A program made the translations under genes and the position numbers. Below, piece by piece: positions 1 to 12,201 of a stretch of DNA of 64,000 nucleotides. Origin of the DNA: Rachycentron canadum (Eukaryota > Chordata > Actinopteri > Carangiformes > Rachycentridae); NCBI GenBank assembly GCA_038496675.1, contig CM076650.1, forward strand, positions 26,474,564 through 26,538,563, given 5' to 3'. Under the pieces are notes generated by a model. The model was not told the origin of the DNA, did not search any database, and was given only the letters and a program-made list of their open reading frames with translations. Within the stretch, counting starts at the first letter, position 1, and every line of letters starts with the position of its first letter.

Positions 1-820
1 GAGGACATTCTTGTGACACACGTGGTTGTATGACCATGGAGGGTTGCGTACGACTCATTTTTCCCTACCCCAGGTGAGCGCACGCAGCCCCTTCCCTGCC
101 TCTGATTGGCTGGTACCCGTTGCCCTCGTTGGTTGCTTTGATTGATTTAAGCAAGAAAAGCGATGATAGGTTATTGTGGTTAAAAAAAAAAAAAAAAAAA
201 AGTCAGCCAATCAGAGGCGCGGTGGGTGGGGGGGGGGATCCCCTCACCTCCGGTGGGACAAAGTTATGCTTTGAGAAGCTGAGGATGGCGGTATCGAGGC
301 TTAGCTGCGTAAAGTTCATGATTACCACCGGAATCAAACTATTTTGCCTTCAAAATAAAATAAAAAACTACTCTACTGCGAAGATATGGTCTTCAATGGT
401 TTCAACAGACTAATTTTGTGTTCTAACTTTTGGAATTTTGGAATTTTTTATGTGTAATATATTGCCATTTATAACGTGATTTTCTTTTAGATTCAAATAA
501 AATAAAACACATTTTATATTGTTTTGGGAAATGACCTACTCTACCTACCGAATGTGTTGCTGCTGCTGTGAAAATAGCTAAATAAAATCAAGTTCATTTT
601 TACACAATTTTCCAACAGTCCAATAGTATGTTTTGACTGTAGTTTACACTGTCGTGTCGGTGTTTCTCGTATGGGACGAGCTATTCGGCGAGGCTTGTAT
701 TTTGAAGGTTTGTAACGGAAATAGTCTGAGTCATTCTGGTGAACGGACTCGGGTCTGGACTTCCATGCGGCTCTTCGCAGGCCGAATTTGGCAGCTTCAC
801 TAACACACAGGTATCATTTT
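1..820 (+). promoter_or_regulatory. naf1: Upstream region and likely non-coding first exon of naf1
   Basis: The naf1 ATG sits directly after a splice acceptor at 1569-1570, so transcription must begin further upstream. A fitting donor (cacag|gtatca) lies at 810/811, below a CpG-containing stretch at about 640-800, and I infer a non-coding first exon ending at 810. Two CCAAT boxes in opposite orientation lie at 99-112 and 204-217, and a run of about 20 A lies at 182-201. No TATA box was identified. The transcription start is not determined; the CCAAT pair could equally serve a gene to the left of the window. Confidence 0.45.
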
Positions 821-1570
821 AACGCACACAGACACACACACTGTCATTGCGTTTATAAATTATTAATGTAAGTTGTTGGGAAAAGCCTCTCGCCTCACAC
901 AGGCTCGCGGCTGCTGACGACGTGTCGTAAATGAAGTTGGACACAGTTAGCCTCGGTTAGCTCTGTAGCTAATTAGCCGTCTGAAGCTAGCGTTCATGTA
1001 AATAACCCAATATCTACTGCTCGTGCTCTCCCAGTTTGCTGTACGTTTCTCCGACTTGTCTGTTGATTAAACTGGTGTTTTCAGTAGAACCATAATCTGT
1101 CAGCGGAGATGACGACAGTGGCACATTGTTTCAATGTTTTTATTTACGTATTTACTTTATTTATTTCAAACTAATTTATTCTTGTTTTTGATACAGTGTT
1201 AATTGTGATATCTCGTCGTTCCAGGATATTGACTTTAATGGAAAGTCAGCATCGGTGGTATTTTGTATAACCAGACTGTGAATCTTATTGGATTCTAGAT
1301 CAGAGATAATTGATTCTGACAATCACGTGTTCAGTTAATGGATTCGTTCAATTCATTTAAATTTTCCAGAATTAATCTTTGTTTGTTTTGTTTTTTTTTC
1401 CTATCAAATCAGAACAGATTTATTGTTTCAGCCCTACTCTAGATACTCAAGTTATTATTCGGGCTCAATTATGCATCATTTTAATTTATTCACATAAAAT
1501 GTTCACGTTTAAGCAAAATGTTCTAGTCAATTTAGTTGTTTAGAGGTTTTAAATGTGTCTAATATTTCAG

Positions 1571-4500
1571 ATGGATGAAAAAGTGGAAAATGAACAGACG
1601 CAGCAGCAGCAGGAGGAGGAGATGGAGGTTACTGAGACGACAAAACCTGACAGTCTCACTGTGGCCTCTGACAGTAGAGACCTGTTGTCAAATACACAAA
1701 CACAGTCAGAAGGAAAAGGAGCCGTACGTACAGACTCTACAGCAGCAATGCTTCCTCTGACCAGTGTGTGTAAGACTGAGGACAGTGATGACGATGACTC
1801 CGAGGACTCAGACAGGTACCCACGTACACAACAGTCGACTTTGTGTTTGATGCCAGAAAAGCAACTCTGATGCATTTCTTCTCCTTTCCTCAGTGATAGC
1901 TCTTCCTCTTCCTCCTCATCGTCCTCTTCTTCTTCGTCTTCCTCTTCTCCCTCTGCCCCAGTATTCGAAGATGACGAAGATGAGGGCTTCAGCCAACTGG
2001 CTCCCATCAAAACCAGAGATGAAGTCCTACTCGAGGTTTGTCTGTGTGTGTTTTATGTCAGCCAAGGATTTCACTGTGTAAAGGATGTTAACATTGGTCT
2101 TATCAGTGGCTCAAATATAAGGCTTGCAGTGTAGACATGTCTGGGTATTATGACCACAAGCTGCGATTTTGGTTCAAGTCACCTGCGAATTTAATCAGGG
2201 TTTCCCAAAGGCCTTGTGAGTTATGAGAAGACATATGATAGACCAGGCCCACTTACACTAATAATGTGTCACATAGGGTTTGGTTAGTACTTGCCCCACA
2301 GCATGCTTGCCTAAACTGATGAAAGACTATCCACTGTGGTTATAGGTACATGTTTTTGGTATTTCTGGTGCCCCCTAAGGGTGAGGCTCAAAATGCCTTA
2401 GTTGACCTACACTCAAACATGCACCCAGATTTATGATAATTGGTCAAATTATTAAGTTTTGGCAATTTTTCCTGCTAAGCCATGCCCCTTAGGATGTCTT
2501 GATGATTTTTATCAAAAAGCTTCCCTGGGTGGTAAAAATGATTATTATGAAGCTGTGACTTGTCAGTGGAAATGGACAAAATCACAAATTATTAGCTGAT
2601 GTCAGACAGTTTTCACTGAGTTGTAGCTCTGAATTACTGACACTGAAAAACACCAGTTTTCAGTTTTATTTTAGAATATTTTTTTGTCTTATGACGAAAA
2701 CACTGACTGTGTTAAAAAATATATATATTTAGATTTTTAACATGTGTTACATTCAGATTCAGCCCAGACCAAGAGATAGTGGAAGGTGTCTTTATGTAGC
2801 ACTGTTGGTATAATGTCAATATGACATCGACAGGTAAAGATCTTTCCTGGTTTTTGTGAAAATGTACTTCTAATTATAAATAAATTATATATCTGTCTTT
2901 CTAATTTAGAATTTCATAGTTGTAAATAAAATCTAATTTGTTTTGTTGTACTGCTACTCTGTTTTCTTCCTGGTTATGTATCCTGTCTCTGTGTGAAAAA
3001 AGTTCCAATGGTGACAATTGACTCCACCTCAGTGTCATGGTTTTTGCACAATAAGGGCAAACCTGCATGTCAGAAATAGGCGAGATGCTAAATCTCTAGA
3101 TCATGCAACACAGTTACAAAATGAAACGCACGGGCAGTGTGTTCATTTTAACCCATCAACAATGGGCCCTAAAATTGATATGTCCTAATGGTTATTACAT
3201 CAGTGTGTAAAAAAGACATATTGACATATTGGCTCCTACAGAAAACATGCCACATTACTGTGGTGGTTATTTTACTTTTTCACACAAAACAAGGTTCAGG
3301 TCTCATTTCTAAGGTATGAGCAATCAACCCAAGTGGCAGGATGCAAAGTTGTGGTACATGTTTTCTGGCCCAGTTGTCTTGTTTGTTTCCTCTGAACCCA
3401 AACACATCTATGAACACCAACACACCACAGACTAAAAAAATCACACTGTTTGTGTGTAGGAGCTGCCGGCGGTAGAGGAAGTATGTGTTTCATTACCGGA
3501 GGATGCAGAGCTGCAGCCTGTAGGAACAGTCTCCAGCATCATACAGCAGCTCGGTAAATATACACTTGCACGCACATCAGGTAACATCATAACTTTTAAT
3601 GTCTGATTTTTTTGTTTGTCAGCTTTAAGTGCTCTCTCTGTCTCTCTAGTCATCATCCAGTCTCTCAAAGACACGCCCCCCCTGACTGATGACAGCATCA
3701 TCTTTACATCTAATAGGCAGTCTGTAGGCAAGGTGGGTGGTCCAGCAGAAACCTGACTTCCTCTACTTCAGTCCTTTACCTGTGTTATACGTTTGTTGGC
3801 GTCTTGTGGGTTTCCACATGTTAATGACGTTCTGTTGTGTGCGTGTCTCAGGTGTTCGAGGTGTTCGGGCCAGTCACCAGCCCGTTGTATATTTTACGTT
3901 TGAGCTCGGTGGAGCAGATAAGTAGCAAAGGGCTGACCGAGGGACTGACTGTTTATTACGCACCAGCCATCAAGGAGTACACAGGATACATTCTCACACA
4001 ACAGCTTAGACTGTAAGTAAACTCAGATGCACACAGATATAGACAGGTGGCAAATTAAAGGAGAAACCAGCATAAAGAGTTTTAGTTAGTTGTTTCTCCA
4101 GTGGCGCCAGAAGAGATATGATTCGTCCTCATCAAACCATCAGTGACACTTCCTGCCCTGTGTGTGAAGGCACCTCCACTCAGTTATTAAGGTTTCTCTT
4201 TGAATTTGTCACCCATCTATTAAAGAGCATATTGAAGTAAGACCAACATAATGATTAGTTATATTGTTTGTTTGGTGATCAGTTGCCACCTCCTTCATGG
4301 ATAGTTTATTTCTGACCAAATGTGGCCACCATGTTGTCGTGAACATTCCTCTCCTTCAGTTCAAAGGGATCTGATGCATCCTGGAAGAATGATCAGGAAC
4401 CACCAGAAGAGGTAAGCACTGAGAGACAAATGTGAACCCGACCACTCAAGCATGTCAAGACGCCGCTGTGCAAACCAACAGAGTCAACAGCTGTTAGAGA

Positions 4501-6444
4501 CAAATGGTGGAAGCATGCAGCAACACTTGTCACTGTTATTGTATGTGTTATTGTATTGTATGTCCAGAGGGTCGAACACAGATGTACAAGTCTTTTTCTT
4601 TTTTCATTGAGGCTTTCATTGTCTCTGGCACAGTTTGCATTAATGTGAATGAACTGGGTACATCACTGCTGATGTTGTGATGGTCCATCCTACATTTACA
4701 AACAAAACAAGCGAAAAACTGACCATTGTGTGTGGAGCGTTGTTTATGACAGATGTCAGCTGTCACAGTAACTTGTTAATGTAATGTTAGCATGAAGTGA
4801 ACAACTGAGACTCTCAGTCTGGACTCTGTTCAGACCTGATGTCAGACTGAGTTGTTTCCTCCTGTGGCTCTGTTTACACACTGACCTCTGCTCTGAGGTA
4901 TGTGTAATGGAGACTCATGGTGTGCCCCCATTCCTTCATTGTCTTACAACACCCTTACCTTCCTGCCGCTTGGAAAATTGACCCTAGGTTAGGGACCCTG
5001 TTAGGTCTCAGAATTCAAGTATCTTTTGAGCTATCGTAATCATGTCTGATCACACAATGCCTGTAACCTACAGTTCATCACCTCCTCTTGCTCAGCTGTA
5101 TAACTGTCCCCTGCCCTTCACTCTGGGTCAGTCTCAGCCTCAGACCCACTCACCAGTATATTCAAACCACTACAGCAAACTTGAATCAGAATCAAACTTG
5201 ATTTTATTCCATAGCTCCTCCATAACTCGTCCCTTGATCCATATGAGGTGCTAAATATCTCCATACATTAGTCATAGCTTGCTGCACCTGCACTTGGTGC
5301 TGTCATTTGCTGCTTGGTGCTGTTTACTGTGTCTGCTGCCTTCTTCTGACAGACACAAAGAGAAGAAGCCTTTCCTGCCTCAGACTGAAGGATTATTATT
5401 CTGTCCTGTCATTGCAGCAGGACTGCCTTTCAGAGCAGTTAGACAAGGTTGTTCCCTCTTTGCTGTGTGTTCTGTCGGAAATTCTCTCCATTGATTGAGC
5501 AGTAAATTAACCTCTAAACAGCAGACCATGCAAACTGAACCACATCCCAGAGTCACTACATGAGACACCCATGGTTGAAGGGGGCACAGGGCTGCATTTG
5601 TGCAGGAAGTAACTCAGAAATTAGTCAAGTTATGGAGTAGAACGTGTTTAAACTCAGTGACCCCCTATACCTGATCACCAGCAGCCTGCCCAAGCCTGGG
5701 GGTTGGGGTCCAAACCTCTGAACCATTGGCAGGGACTTTATCTGCACTGTTTTTATTGAGGATTCTTTACAGTGTTAAATACTGTCTAATACATCTGAAA
5801 ATGTACACATGTTCTATAACAAAGTCTTTTCTCTCTGTAGGCTTTAGATTATAGTGATGATGAGAAGGAGCAGGAGGCAAAGAGAAAAGTGAAAAACTCC
5901 AAGAAGAGGCGGGACAATAACAATACAGGTATACACGTATATACTGTATGCAAACGCACACACTTTGTTGAGATCATCCCTGAAAATGACCTTAATCTAG
6001 GACGAGTCTCAGTCCCTCCAGGAATCATGTTTGTAAAACCCTTTTTTCTTACAATCTGTCGTTTGTCTCCTTCCAGATAACCCTGCCCAGATTACCCAGA
6101 ACACTTTGCAGCAGCAGCAGCAGCGTGACGTCAGGAGTTTCCCACCAAGACATGCAGGGCCTTCATTCAGGAGGCAAAACCCAAGGAACAAACACCCACC
6201 ACCCAGACACACACACCCACCACCCAGACACATTGACATGCCTCCCATGACCCTCCCACCCGTCTGCCCATACCCTCCTCCACCTCCTCACCATTTCCCC
6301 CCGCCAAACTTCCCTCTCTACCCTCCTCCTCCATCTTTCTTCAATCCATCTTTCTCCTCCCCTCTCTGGCCTCCAAACTCCTTCCCCTTCTCTGACCTGC
6401 CCCCTCCCCCTCCTCCACCTCCTCCCCCTCCTCCACCTCAGTGA
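1571..6444 (+). CDS. naf1: NAF1, H/ACA ribonucleoprotein assembly factor (8 coding exons)
   Basis: NAF1 is a nuclear assembly factor that binds dyskerin and holds the place of GAR1 while H/ACA snoRNPs and telomerase RNP are built. Coding exons read from splice sites and phase: 1571-1815, 1894-2035, 3460-3553, 3650-3732, 3852-4012, 4360-4411, 5841-5928, 6077-6444; they join without frame breaks to 410 residues (human NAF1 is somewhat longer, near 490). An acidic N-terminus with a poly-Ser run is followed by the conserved Gar1/Naf1 beta-barrel core at about residues 130-240, recognisable from VSSIIQQLVIIQS, GKVFEVFGPV and APAIKEYTGYI. Then come the signature KGSDASWKNDQEPPEEALDY and a basic KKRR patch. 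The C-terminus is rich in Gln and Pro and ends in a long proline run, as is usual for the family. The start is the first ATG after the acceptor. Identity is secure; the upstream exon is inferred. Confidence 0.95.
2036..3459 (+). other. naf1 intron, no gene seen
   Basis: Intron between coding exons 2 and 3 of naf1, with GT at 2036 and AG ending at 3459. It is AT-rich; I see no conserved element, repeat array or reading frame with recognisable protein in it. Confidence 0.8.
4412..5840 (+). other. naf1 intron, no gene seen
   Basis: Intron between coding exons 6 and 7 of naf1. Short reading frames at 5042-5254 and 5279-5498 resemble no known family and show no coding signature. Nothing else supported. 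Confidence 0.75.
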
Positions 6445-6670
6445 TGCTCAATGCACACTCTGTACATGTACACACACTTCCTGTTGGTGAGTCTATGTTT
6501 TGTTTTCTTCTCGTTAGGAGACTGCAGTCTGTCAGACAGACCAATCAGCCACACGTATCAAGTCATATTTATCAGGCTGTGTCATTACTGATTATAATAA
6601 AAAAAGAAAGCATCATGTAACTGATGGAGCCACGTTCTGTGAACAGCCACACACTGTTCTTTTTGCACAT

Positions 6671-6676
6671 AATAAA
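6671..6676 (+). promoter_or_regulatory. naf1: Candidate poly(A) signal of naf1
   Basis: An AATAAA hexamer lies about 230 bp after the naf1 stop codon, in an AT-rich stretch. It is the first good signal after a cluster at 6597-6605 (ataataaaaaa). Inferred from position only. Confidence 0.5.
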
Positions 6677-9641
6677 TATTACTGTAAATTTAATTTGATT
6701 TAACTCAACCTCCTGTGGGACCTAGGAAAGTTGTCCCTGATCAAAACAACTTTTTTTTTGTTTTTTTTTTTAAACTACATGCTACCTAATATTACTTGAC
6801 ATGTAGTCCTGCAGGGATGAAGTGTAGTTTAGCATCACACTGGTTCCCTTCACACAGCCAACAGGATTCCTCTGTCAAAGATCACTGAACTTCACAAAGA
6901 TCTGAGCTCTACGACAGAAGCCTTTCCTCTGACAGAGTATTAACACAACCAGGCTGTGAAGGTGGACCCGACAACCGCTGGTCTCATTTAGACATTTTTA
7001 TGTTGAATCAGGACTGGTGTATTTCCTTAGGGGTTTTATGTCAGAGTAAAAAATGAAAATATTCTGAGCTGGTGTTAACACAGGCCTTATTTCAGTCATC
7101 TAACCAGAAAAACAAACTTCAGGACCAGGGAACCAGAAACTAACTCACTCATTTTCTGCAGGGCTCTTTTTACTCCTTGTTCACACATTTACTGAAACGC
7201 AGGCTTTGTGGCCAGTGGACCACCCACTGCTCCTCGAAACTCAAAGCAGAGACACGTTCAACCATAAGCAAATATCTTTGGGACAATCAACTCTTGTTCT
7301 GATTCCTTTGTGAAACGTCAGTTTTTTTTCTTCAAACTCACTTTCTGATGTAACTTTATTGCATTAGTGCAACTTCTGTAAGAACCTAGCATGTAAACAT
7401 GTTGATCAGGAAGTGAACTAGTTCCTTGTGCACCAGTGTAATGAAAACTAACTGCACAATAGCAGTTAGTAAATCACATGCTCATGGTGTAAGTCTGCCA
7501 CTCACAGCATGTGTGTGAAAGGGGCATGAATGAGGCAATGCTTTCAGATGTTTCCCCTGACCTCACTGTTGATGCCCAGTGTTTATCAGTATGAAGCATC
7601 TGAGCCACAACAGGTCTTCAATGGTAAAGTTTGGTGAATAAACTCTTGTGTCTGTGATTAAATGTCACTTGAAGCAGAATTATGTTCATTGCTTCATTGA
7701 ACCACATGATTGTGTGGAAGTGCTGATATCAGTGTGCATCATAGTCTACGTCACACTTATGGCCAAGTACACATGCCTTTATATACACAATGAACACACT
7801 GACTTAGTGCCATGATCATTTGACAAACAACATGAATTCATAATGGCAGATTTTTTAAAACATTTTATTTTATATTTTTTTGCAAAATTGCAGATTTAGA
7901 CAAACTGTCTGAAATATCACAGCTACACAAACAAAACTTTCCAATAACAATAACAACACAAACACGTTCATCCTTTAAATCTGATGTCTCATCTGTAAGT
8001 TTCTGATCCGGACTTGCTCAGATCCTCTCTAGACCTGCTTAACCCATGATGCCATCAGATGTTCTTCAGTAGTGAATGAGATGTTTCAGATATGACCTGA
8101 GTGTTGAGATGTGAAAATGTTGCTGTCACTCATGTGATTGTATATATTTCTATTTTTTTGTACCAGAATCCTTTGTAAATGTCAATGTTTGCACCATTGC
8201 AGGAGCTGCATCAGAGAGAAATAAATGTGTCAGATGTGTGAGATGTGCGTCAGTGCTTTTGTGCAACATTTGTGTTGTGTAAAATGTTTGTGTCACACTG
8301 TTGTGTAAAACTGATGCTGCATTTTGTGGACAGGACATTTCTACAATGAGAAGTGATTTGATTCCCTACATATTTTAGCTGATTGGTTGAAACATATGTT
8401 AACCTAACCCTCCTGAGATGAAGTGGTGAGAGTCAGGAAGCTTCCAATGACATCATGACTTGATTTGATTGTCATTATGAGCAAATTGGTCAAAGTTGAC
8501 TGGTTGATTTTGTGTGGAAATGGTGTCATTTGAGTGTAACGCTTAAAGTTAGCTAAAATTGGAATTTAGATAATCGTACTTTAGTAAATACTCCAGTTTC
8601 TATTGATGTGGAACAACTAACTAAAACTAATACAGCCTGATCCAACTGTCCTGCAGTGAATCTCAACTTCATGAAGGTTATTGTGTTATTACAATAGCTT
8701 TATTTATACAGCTCCTTTAAGAACAAAGTGTACAAGGTCAAACAAAAAACAAAATCGACAACAGGCAAGAGACTCGGAGCAAAGTAACAGTGTAACAGGA
8801 GGTTGGACAGAAATTAGATAATGTTGAAGAGAAGGCAAACAGTGGGTTTCAATTAGAAACAGTTAAAAAGCAACACAATATAAGACGTGATTTAAGATAA
8901 TGATTATAGATTATGTCTTATCTAAAGCCTTCGGTCTCCAGACTGGCGATCCTAGTCTCTGTGGGGCTAGTCAGGGGGTTTTGGGCAGCAGCAATGTCTT
9001 TATGGGAGATTTAAGGGGGTTTATAGTTGTCAGTGCAAAGTGTGCCAGCAAATGGGGCCACCAGGAGCCCCTTTGCCATTGTGGGACCTAAACATTTACC
9101 TGCCTCTAAAAATGACTGTAGACTAAAATTGCTGTAGGGAGGCAATGAGTCAGCTGTGTCTGGAGGATTCAGTTTGTGCCACCCCTGATGAGCTGTATTT
9201 CATGACACAGAATTGAATCTCTCATTTAAACTACTAAACACTACTACAACTAAGAGTGAAACGCTACAGTTCAGCTGCATCCTAGATTAGGCCAAGTGCA
9301 GTCAGCCCTGCGCAGAAACTTTGATAAAATTTGAAAAGGGGATATAAATCCACCCAAACAAACGTGGTCTGAAATAATGAACAATAATAAATATTCTCAC
9401 TGATTCTCTTCTCCAAATATATTCACCATTAAAATCCCACATATCAAGTTCAGAATAAAATAACATTGTTGATGAAGATCTTTGCAAGAGAAAAAGAAAA
9501 AAGAAGAATCAGGTCCAAATTGTCTGAAGCCTTTATTGTTATAACACTTCCCCTTACACAAGACAGGAGGGCAGGGCCAGGACAAGGTGGACTGAAAGTG
9601 GTGCAGACCATTAGACAGTGAGATCACACCTCTGCGTCAAC
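6677..9641. other. Intergenic spacer between naf1 and the lectin gene
   Basis: No supported gene. At about 8690-8760 a stretch (tttatttatacagc... followed by acaaagtgtacaaggtc) resembles the reverse complement of the 3' tail common to fish L2-type LINEs and their derivatives. The remainder is unremarkable AT-rich DNA with some short T/G-rich repetition at 8235-8310. Confidence 0.5.
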
Positions 9642-11498
9642 ATGGACGTCTTTCATCTGAGTGAGTCTGAAGCCACCTATGAAGTGGGTGAATATCAGCA
9701 GTTCACCAAACCTGAGTCTGAGGCTGCGGCGGCAGAGACAACTAAGAGACCCAGTGAGTGATGAAGTGCATCAAACTAGACGGTCAACATCTGGATCACA
9801 GTCGCAGATGTGTTGTGATATTCATTAACAATTGAGCTACAACCACTCAGGTGTGTGTTTGTGTGTGTGTGTGTGTCTGTGTGTGTGGTGCAGAGTTGCG
9901 ATATCCCAGGGTGGTTCTGCTGAGCTTCGGGCTGCTGTGTGTTCTTCAAGCAAGCCTTAACATCTTTCTGAGACTTGCTCTGAGTGGACCAGCTGACGCA
10001 GGTAGACAGACCAGGCTGCTCTGTAGCATCTTTTAGCATCTTTGACCTCTTTGTTTTGGTTTTTACAGCCTCTTAAATTCCTGTTGAGGCTCAGTCTCAC
10101 CTGGAAAACAGGCTCTGATGAAGCCACTGCAGTGGCTAAATGCTCCATCTGTGACCAGCGGATGGAGCATTTAGCAGCTGAAATGATTTTTATTTTCCTT
10201 CAGAGATTGATTGAGATGAAACCAGACATAAAGGAGAATTAATACTGGACTGAAATCAATCTGAATGACCTAATGCAGCACTCCGTCTGTTGGATTTCGA
10301 AAAAATATCGACAAAAACAAAATGTGGCAAATGTTTTCCTCATCTCAGTGTGCTCTTTTCATCTGAAGGAGTTCACTGACTTGATGAACCAGCTCTTACA
10401 TTCTAAATTAAATGAAATTAATTAAATTCTAAATGTAGATATTAAAGGTCCATACAGTCTAAATGTAGATGTTAAAGGTCCATACAGTCTAAATGTAGAT
10501 GTTAAAGGGCCATACAGTCTAAATGTAGATGTTAAAGGTCCATACAGTCTAAAGGTAGATGTTAAAGGTCCATACGGTCTAAAGGTAGACCTCCATGTGG
10601 TCTTTGATTATAAATCAGGTCTAGGTTCTATCTTGATACGGTAAAAGTATCAAAGGTCTTAGTCCACAGAGAAATGCTCACAGCCTGTATTCAGAAACTG
10701 AGCCTTCAAACCAGCCATCAGGACTTCTGGAACTTTGTGATGTCACAACAAAGCAGTCACTGCCCTTAACCAATTAGATCCTCTCTTCTGATTGGCTGAC
10801 TGACCTGTTGTTATGAGAGCTCCAGAGAAAACCCTGGGAGACAGGAGAAGTTGAAAATCGGACCTTTAAAATAAAATATGGACCTTCAAAGGACTGAAAG
10901 CAACAATAAGTCAGTTTGTAAGACTATAGTTTTCCCTGTGTTCATATACTGCACACACTCCTAAACCAAATTCTTTCGATAGCTTTGTGCCGTAAGTTAA
11001 ATTGCAGCATCCTGCCCTCTGTTGCATCATTGTTCTACTCTGTCCTGTTTGTTGTGTATTGTGACATGATGCTGGTGTGTGGAGGTGAGACACAGGAACA
11101 CAGCTGCCCAGAGAGTTGGCTGATGTTCGGCTCCAGCTGTTACTACATCTCCTCACAGAGGAGGAGCTGGGACGACAGCCGACAGGACTGCCTGCAGAGA
11201 GGCGCTGACCTGGTCATCATCAACAACAGACAGGAACAGGTACACATACACACACCACTGAATGATATGTTCTTTTTGAACTTGAGAAGCCATCTTGAGT
11301 GTGTCTGGAAAGAGAAATAGCAAATGGATGATGTAAGTGGGATAGTGTGTGATGACTTTGGGTTATAACAGAACTTCCTGACTGGATTCTCCATGGTGGC
11401 GTGGGTCGGTATGACTGACAGGGAGGTGGAGGGCACCTGGATCTGGGTGGATGGAACACCAGTGGACAAAGACAGGTGCGGCAGCTCATCCTGTACTC

Positions 11499-11551
<53 letters not shown>

Positions 11552-11581
11552 GTCTGCTGTGGGCTCGTGGACAGCCTCTCA

Positions 11582-11618
<37 letters not shown>

Positions 11619-11802
11619 CAGTCTGCTGTGGGCTCATGGACAGCCTGACAGAGCGTTTGGAGGAGAAGACTGTGGTGACCTTCGTACAATGACTAATTTT
11701 ATTGGCCTGAACGACTATGACTGCGGCGTCAGAACCCAGTGGATCTGCGAGAAGACGGTCCTGCAGGTGAAAGGCTCTGTAAACCACCATCAGCGCCACT
11801 AG
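9642..11802 (+). CDS. C-type lectin, type II membrane protein with QPD sugar-site motif
   Basis: Predicted cell-surface, Ca2+-dependent sugar-binding receptor of 219 residues. Coding exons: 9642-9753, 9894-10001, 11085-11239, 11372-11475, 11622-11802; phases agree throughout. Residues 1-40 are a short cytoplasmic tail with a YQQF (YxxPhi-type) endocytosis-like motif near residue 18. Residues 43-63 are a single hydrophobic membrane segment without a signal peptide, hence type II topology. A long-form C-type lectin domain follows, with CPESW, the WVG turn, TWIWVDG, GQPD, the following E, LND and QWICEK; the expected cysteines are present. QPD instead of EPN is the pattern linked to galactose rather than mannose binding in this family. 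There is almost no neck between membrane and lectin domain. Closest in layout to fish CD209/asialoglycoprotein-receptor-like lectins, but the exact orthologue cannot be named. The last splice acceptor is duplicated at 11553. Confidence 0.85.
9851..9893 (+). repeat. (GT)n tract at a splice acceptor
   Basis: An interrupted GT microsatellite runs right up to the gtgcag acceptor of lectin coding exon 2, in place of a normal polypyrimidine tract. Length change here could affect splicing. Confidence 0.8.
10430..10870 (+). mobile_element. Dispersed element with 30-bp tandem repeats, copy A
   Basis: Lies inside the lectin intron 10002-11084. It begins with about five and a half copies of an exact 30-bp period (core gttaaaggtccatacagtct) at 10430-10590, followed by a unique body of about 280 bp to around 10870. 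The body contains ggtctaggttctat, aatgctcacagcctgtattc and tctgattggctgactgacct. The same body occurs at 36952-37200 (+), 44285-44755 (-) and 50690-51066 (-). No open reading frame, so any mobility would be non-autonomous. I do not recognise the family name. Confidence 0.75.
11501..11621 (+). repeat. Duplicated (CT)n plus acceptor and exon start in the lectin
   Basis: Two (CT)n tracts, 11501-11548 and 11581-11619, each end in a splice acceptor (tgcag at 11552 and ccag at 11621). Each is followed by nearly the same 25 bp of exon (tctgctgtgggctc, with cgt versus cat next). The first copy falls back into CT repeat after 25 bp; the second continues into the real lectin exon. The two exon starts are 69 bp apart, so both acceptors keep the reading frame. 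Confidence 0.85.
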
Positions 11803-12195
11803 AGGTAGCACTAGACCACCAGCACCTCAAACCAGAACAAACACTTTGCTGGCCACATCTCCGATGTCTGTCCCTGGTCCACCAGCTGACAGCGTTGGAT
11901 TTATCTATGGTTGGACAAATCTCCTCCGGCCAACCAGGAGCCATCTGTGCTCTGGTCTCTTCTCTGTCCAAACTTTTTCAGATGAAATGGTGGAGCCTGT
12001 GTATTTAAACATGAGGAAGACTTTAACAGGTTGGACTCAAACTAACGAGCATCCCACTCTCTCATTCCACTGGTTATTAAAACTGAATAATAGTAAACTG
12101 CTGTGTTACTGTTTAAAATTTCATTTAAGAAACATTTAACATTTAATATTAACCTTTAACAACTCTTTTCCAGCCCTGTTTGTAGTTGATGTAAA

Positions 12196-12201
12196 AATAA
12201 A
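12196..12201 (+). promoter_or_regulatory. Candidate poly(A) signal of the lectin gene
   Basis: AATAAA about 395 bp after the lectin stop codon, in AT-rich DNA. Assigned from position. Confidence 0.5.

Noticed and set aside
1567..2010. Minus-strand acidic/Ser-rich frame over naf1 exons
   Set aside because: Complement of the acidic and poly-Ser codons of naf1; crosses an intron and has no family match.
10042..10242. Possible neck-region exon for the lectin
   Set aside because: After the ttttacag acceptor at 10068 the required phase meets TAA at once, so no neck exon can be placed there.
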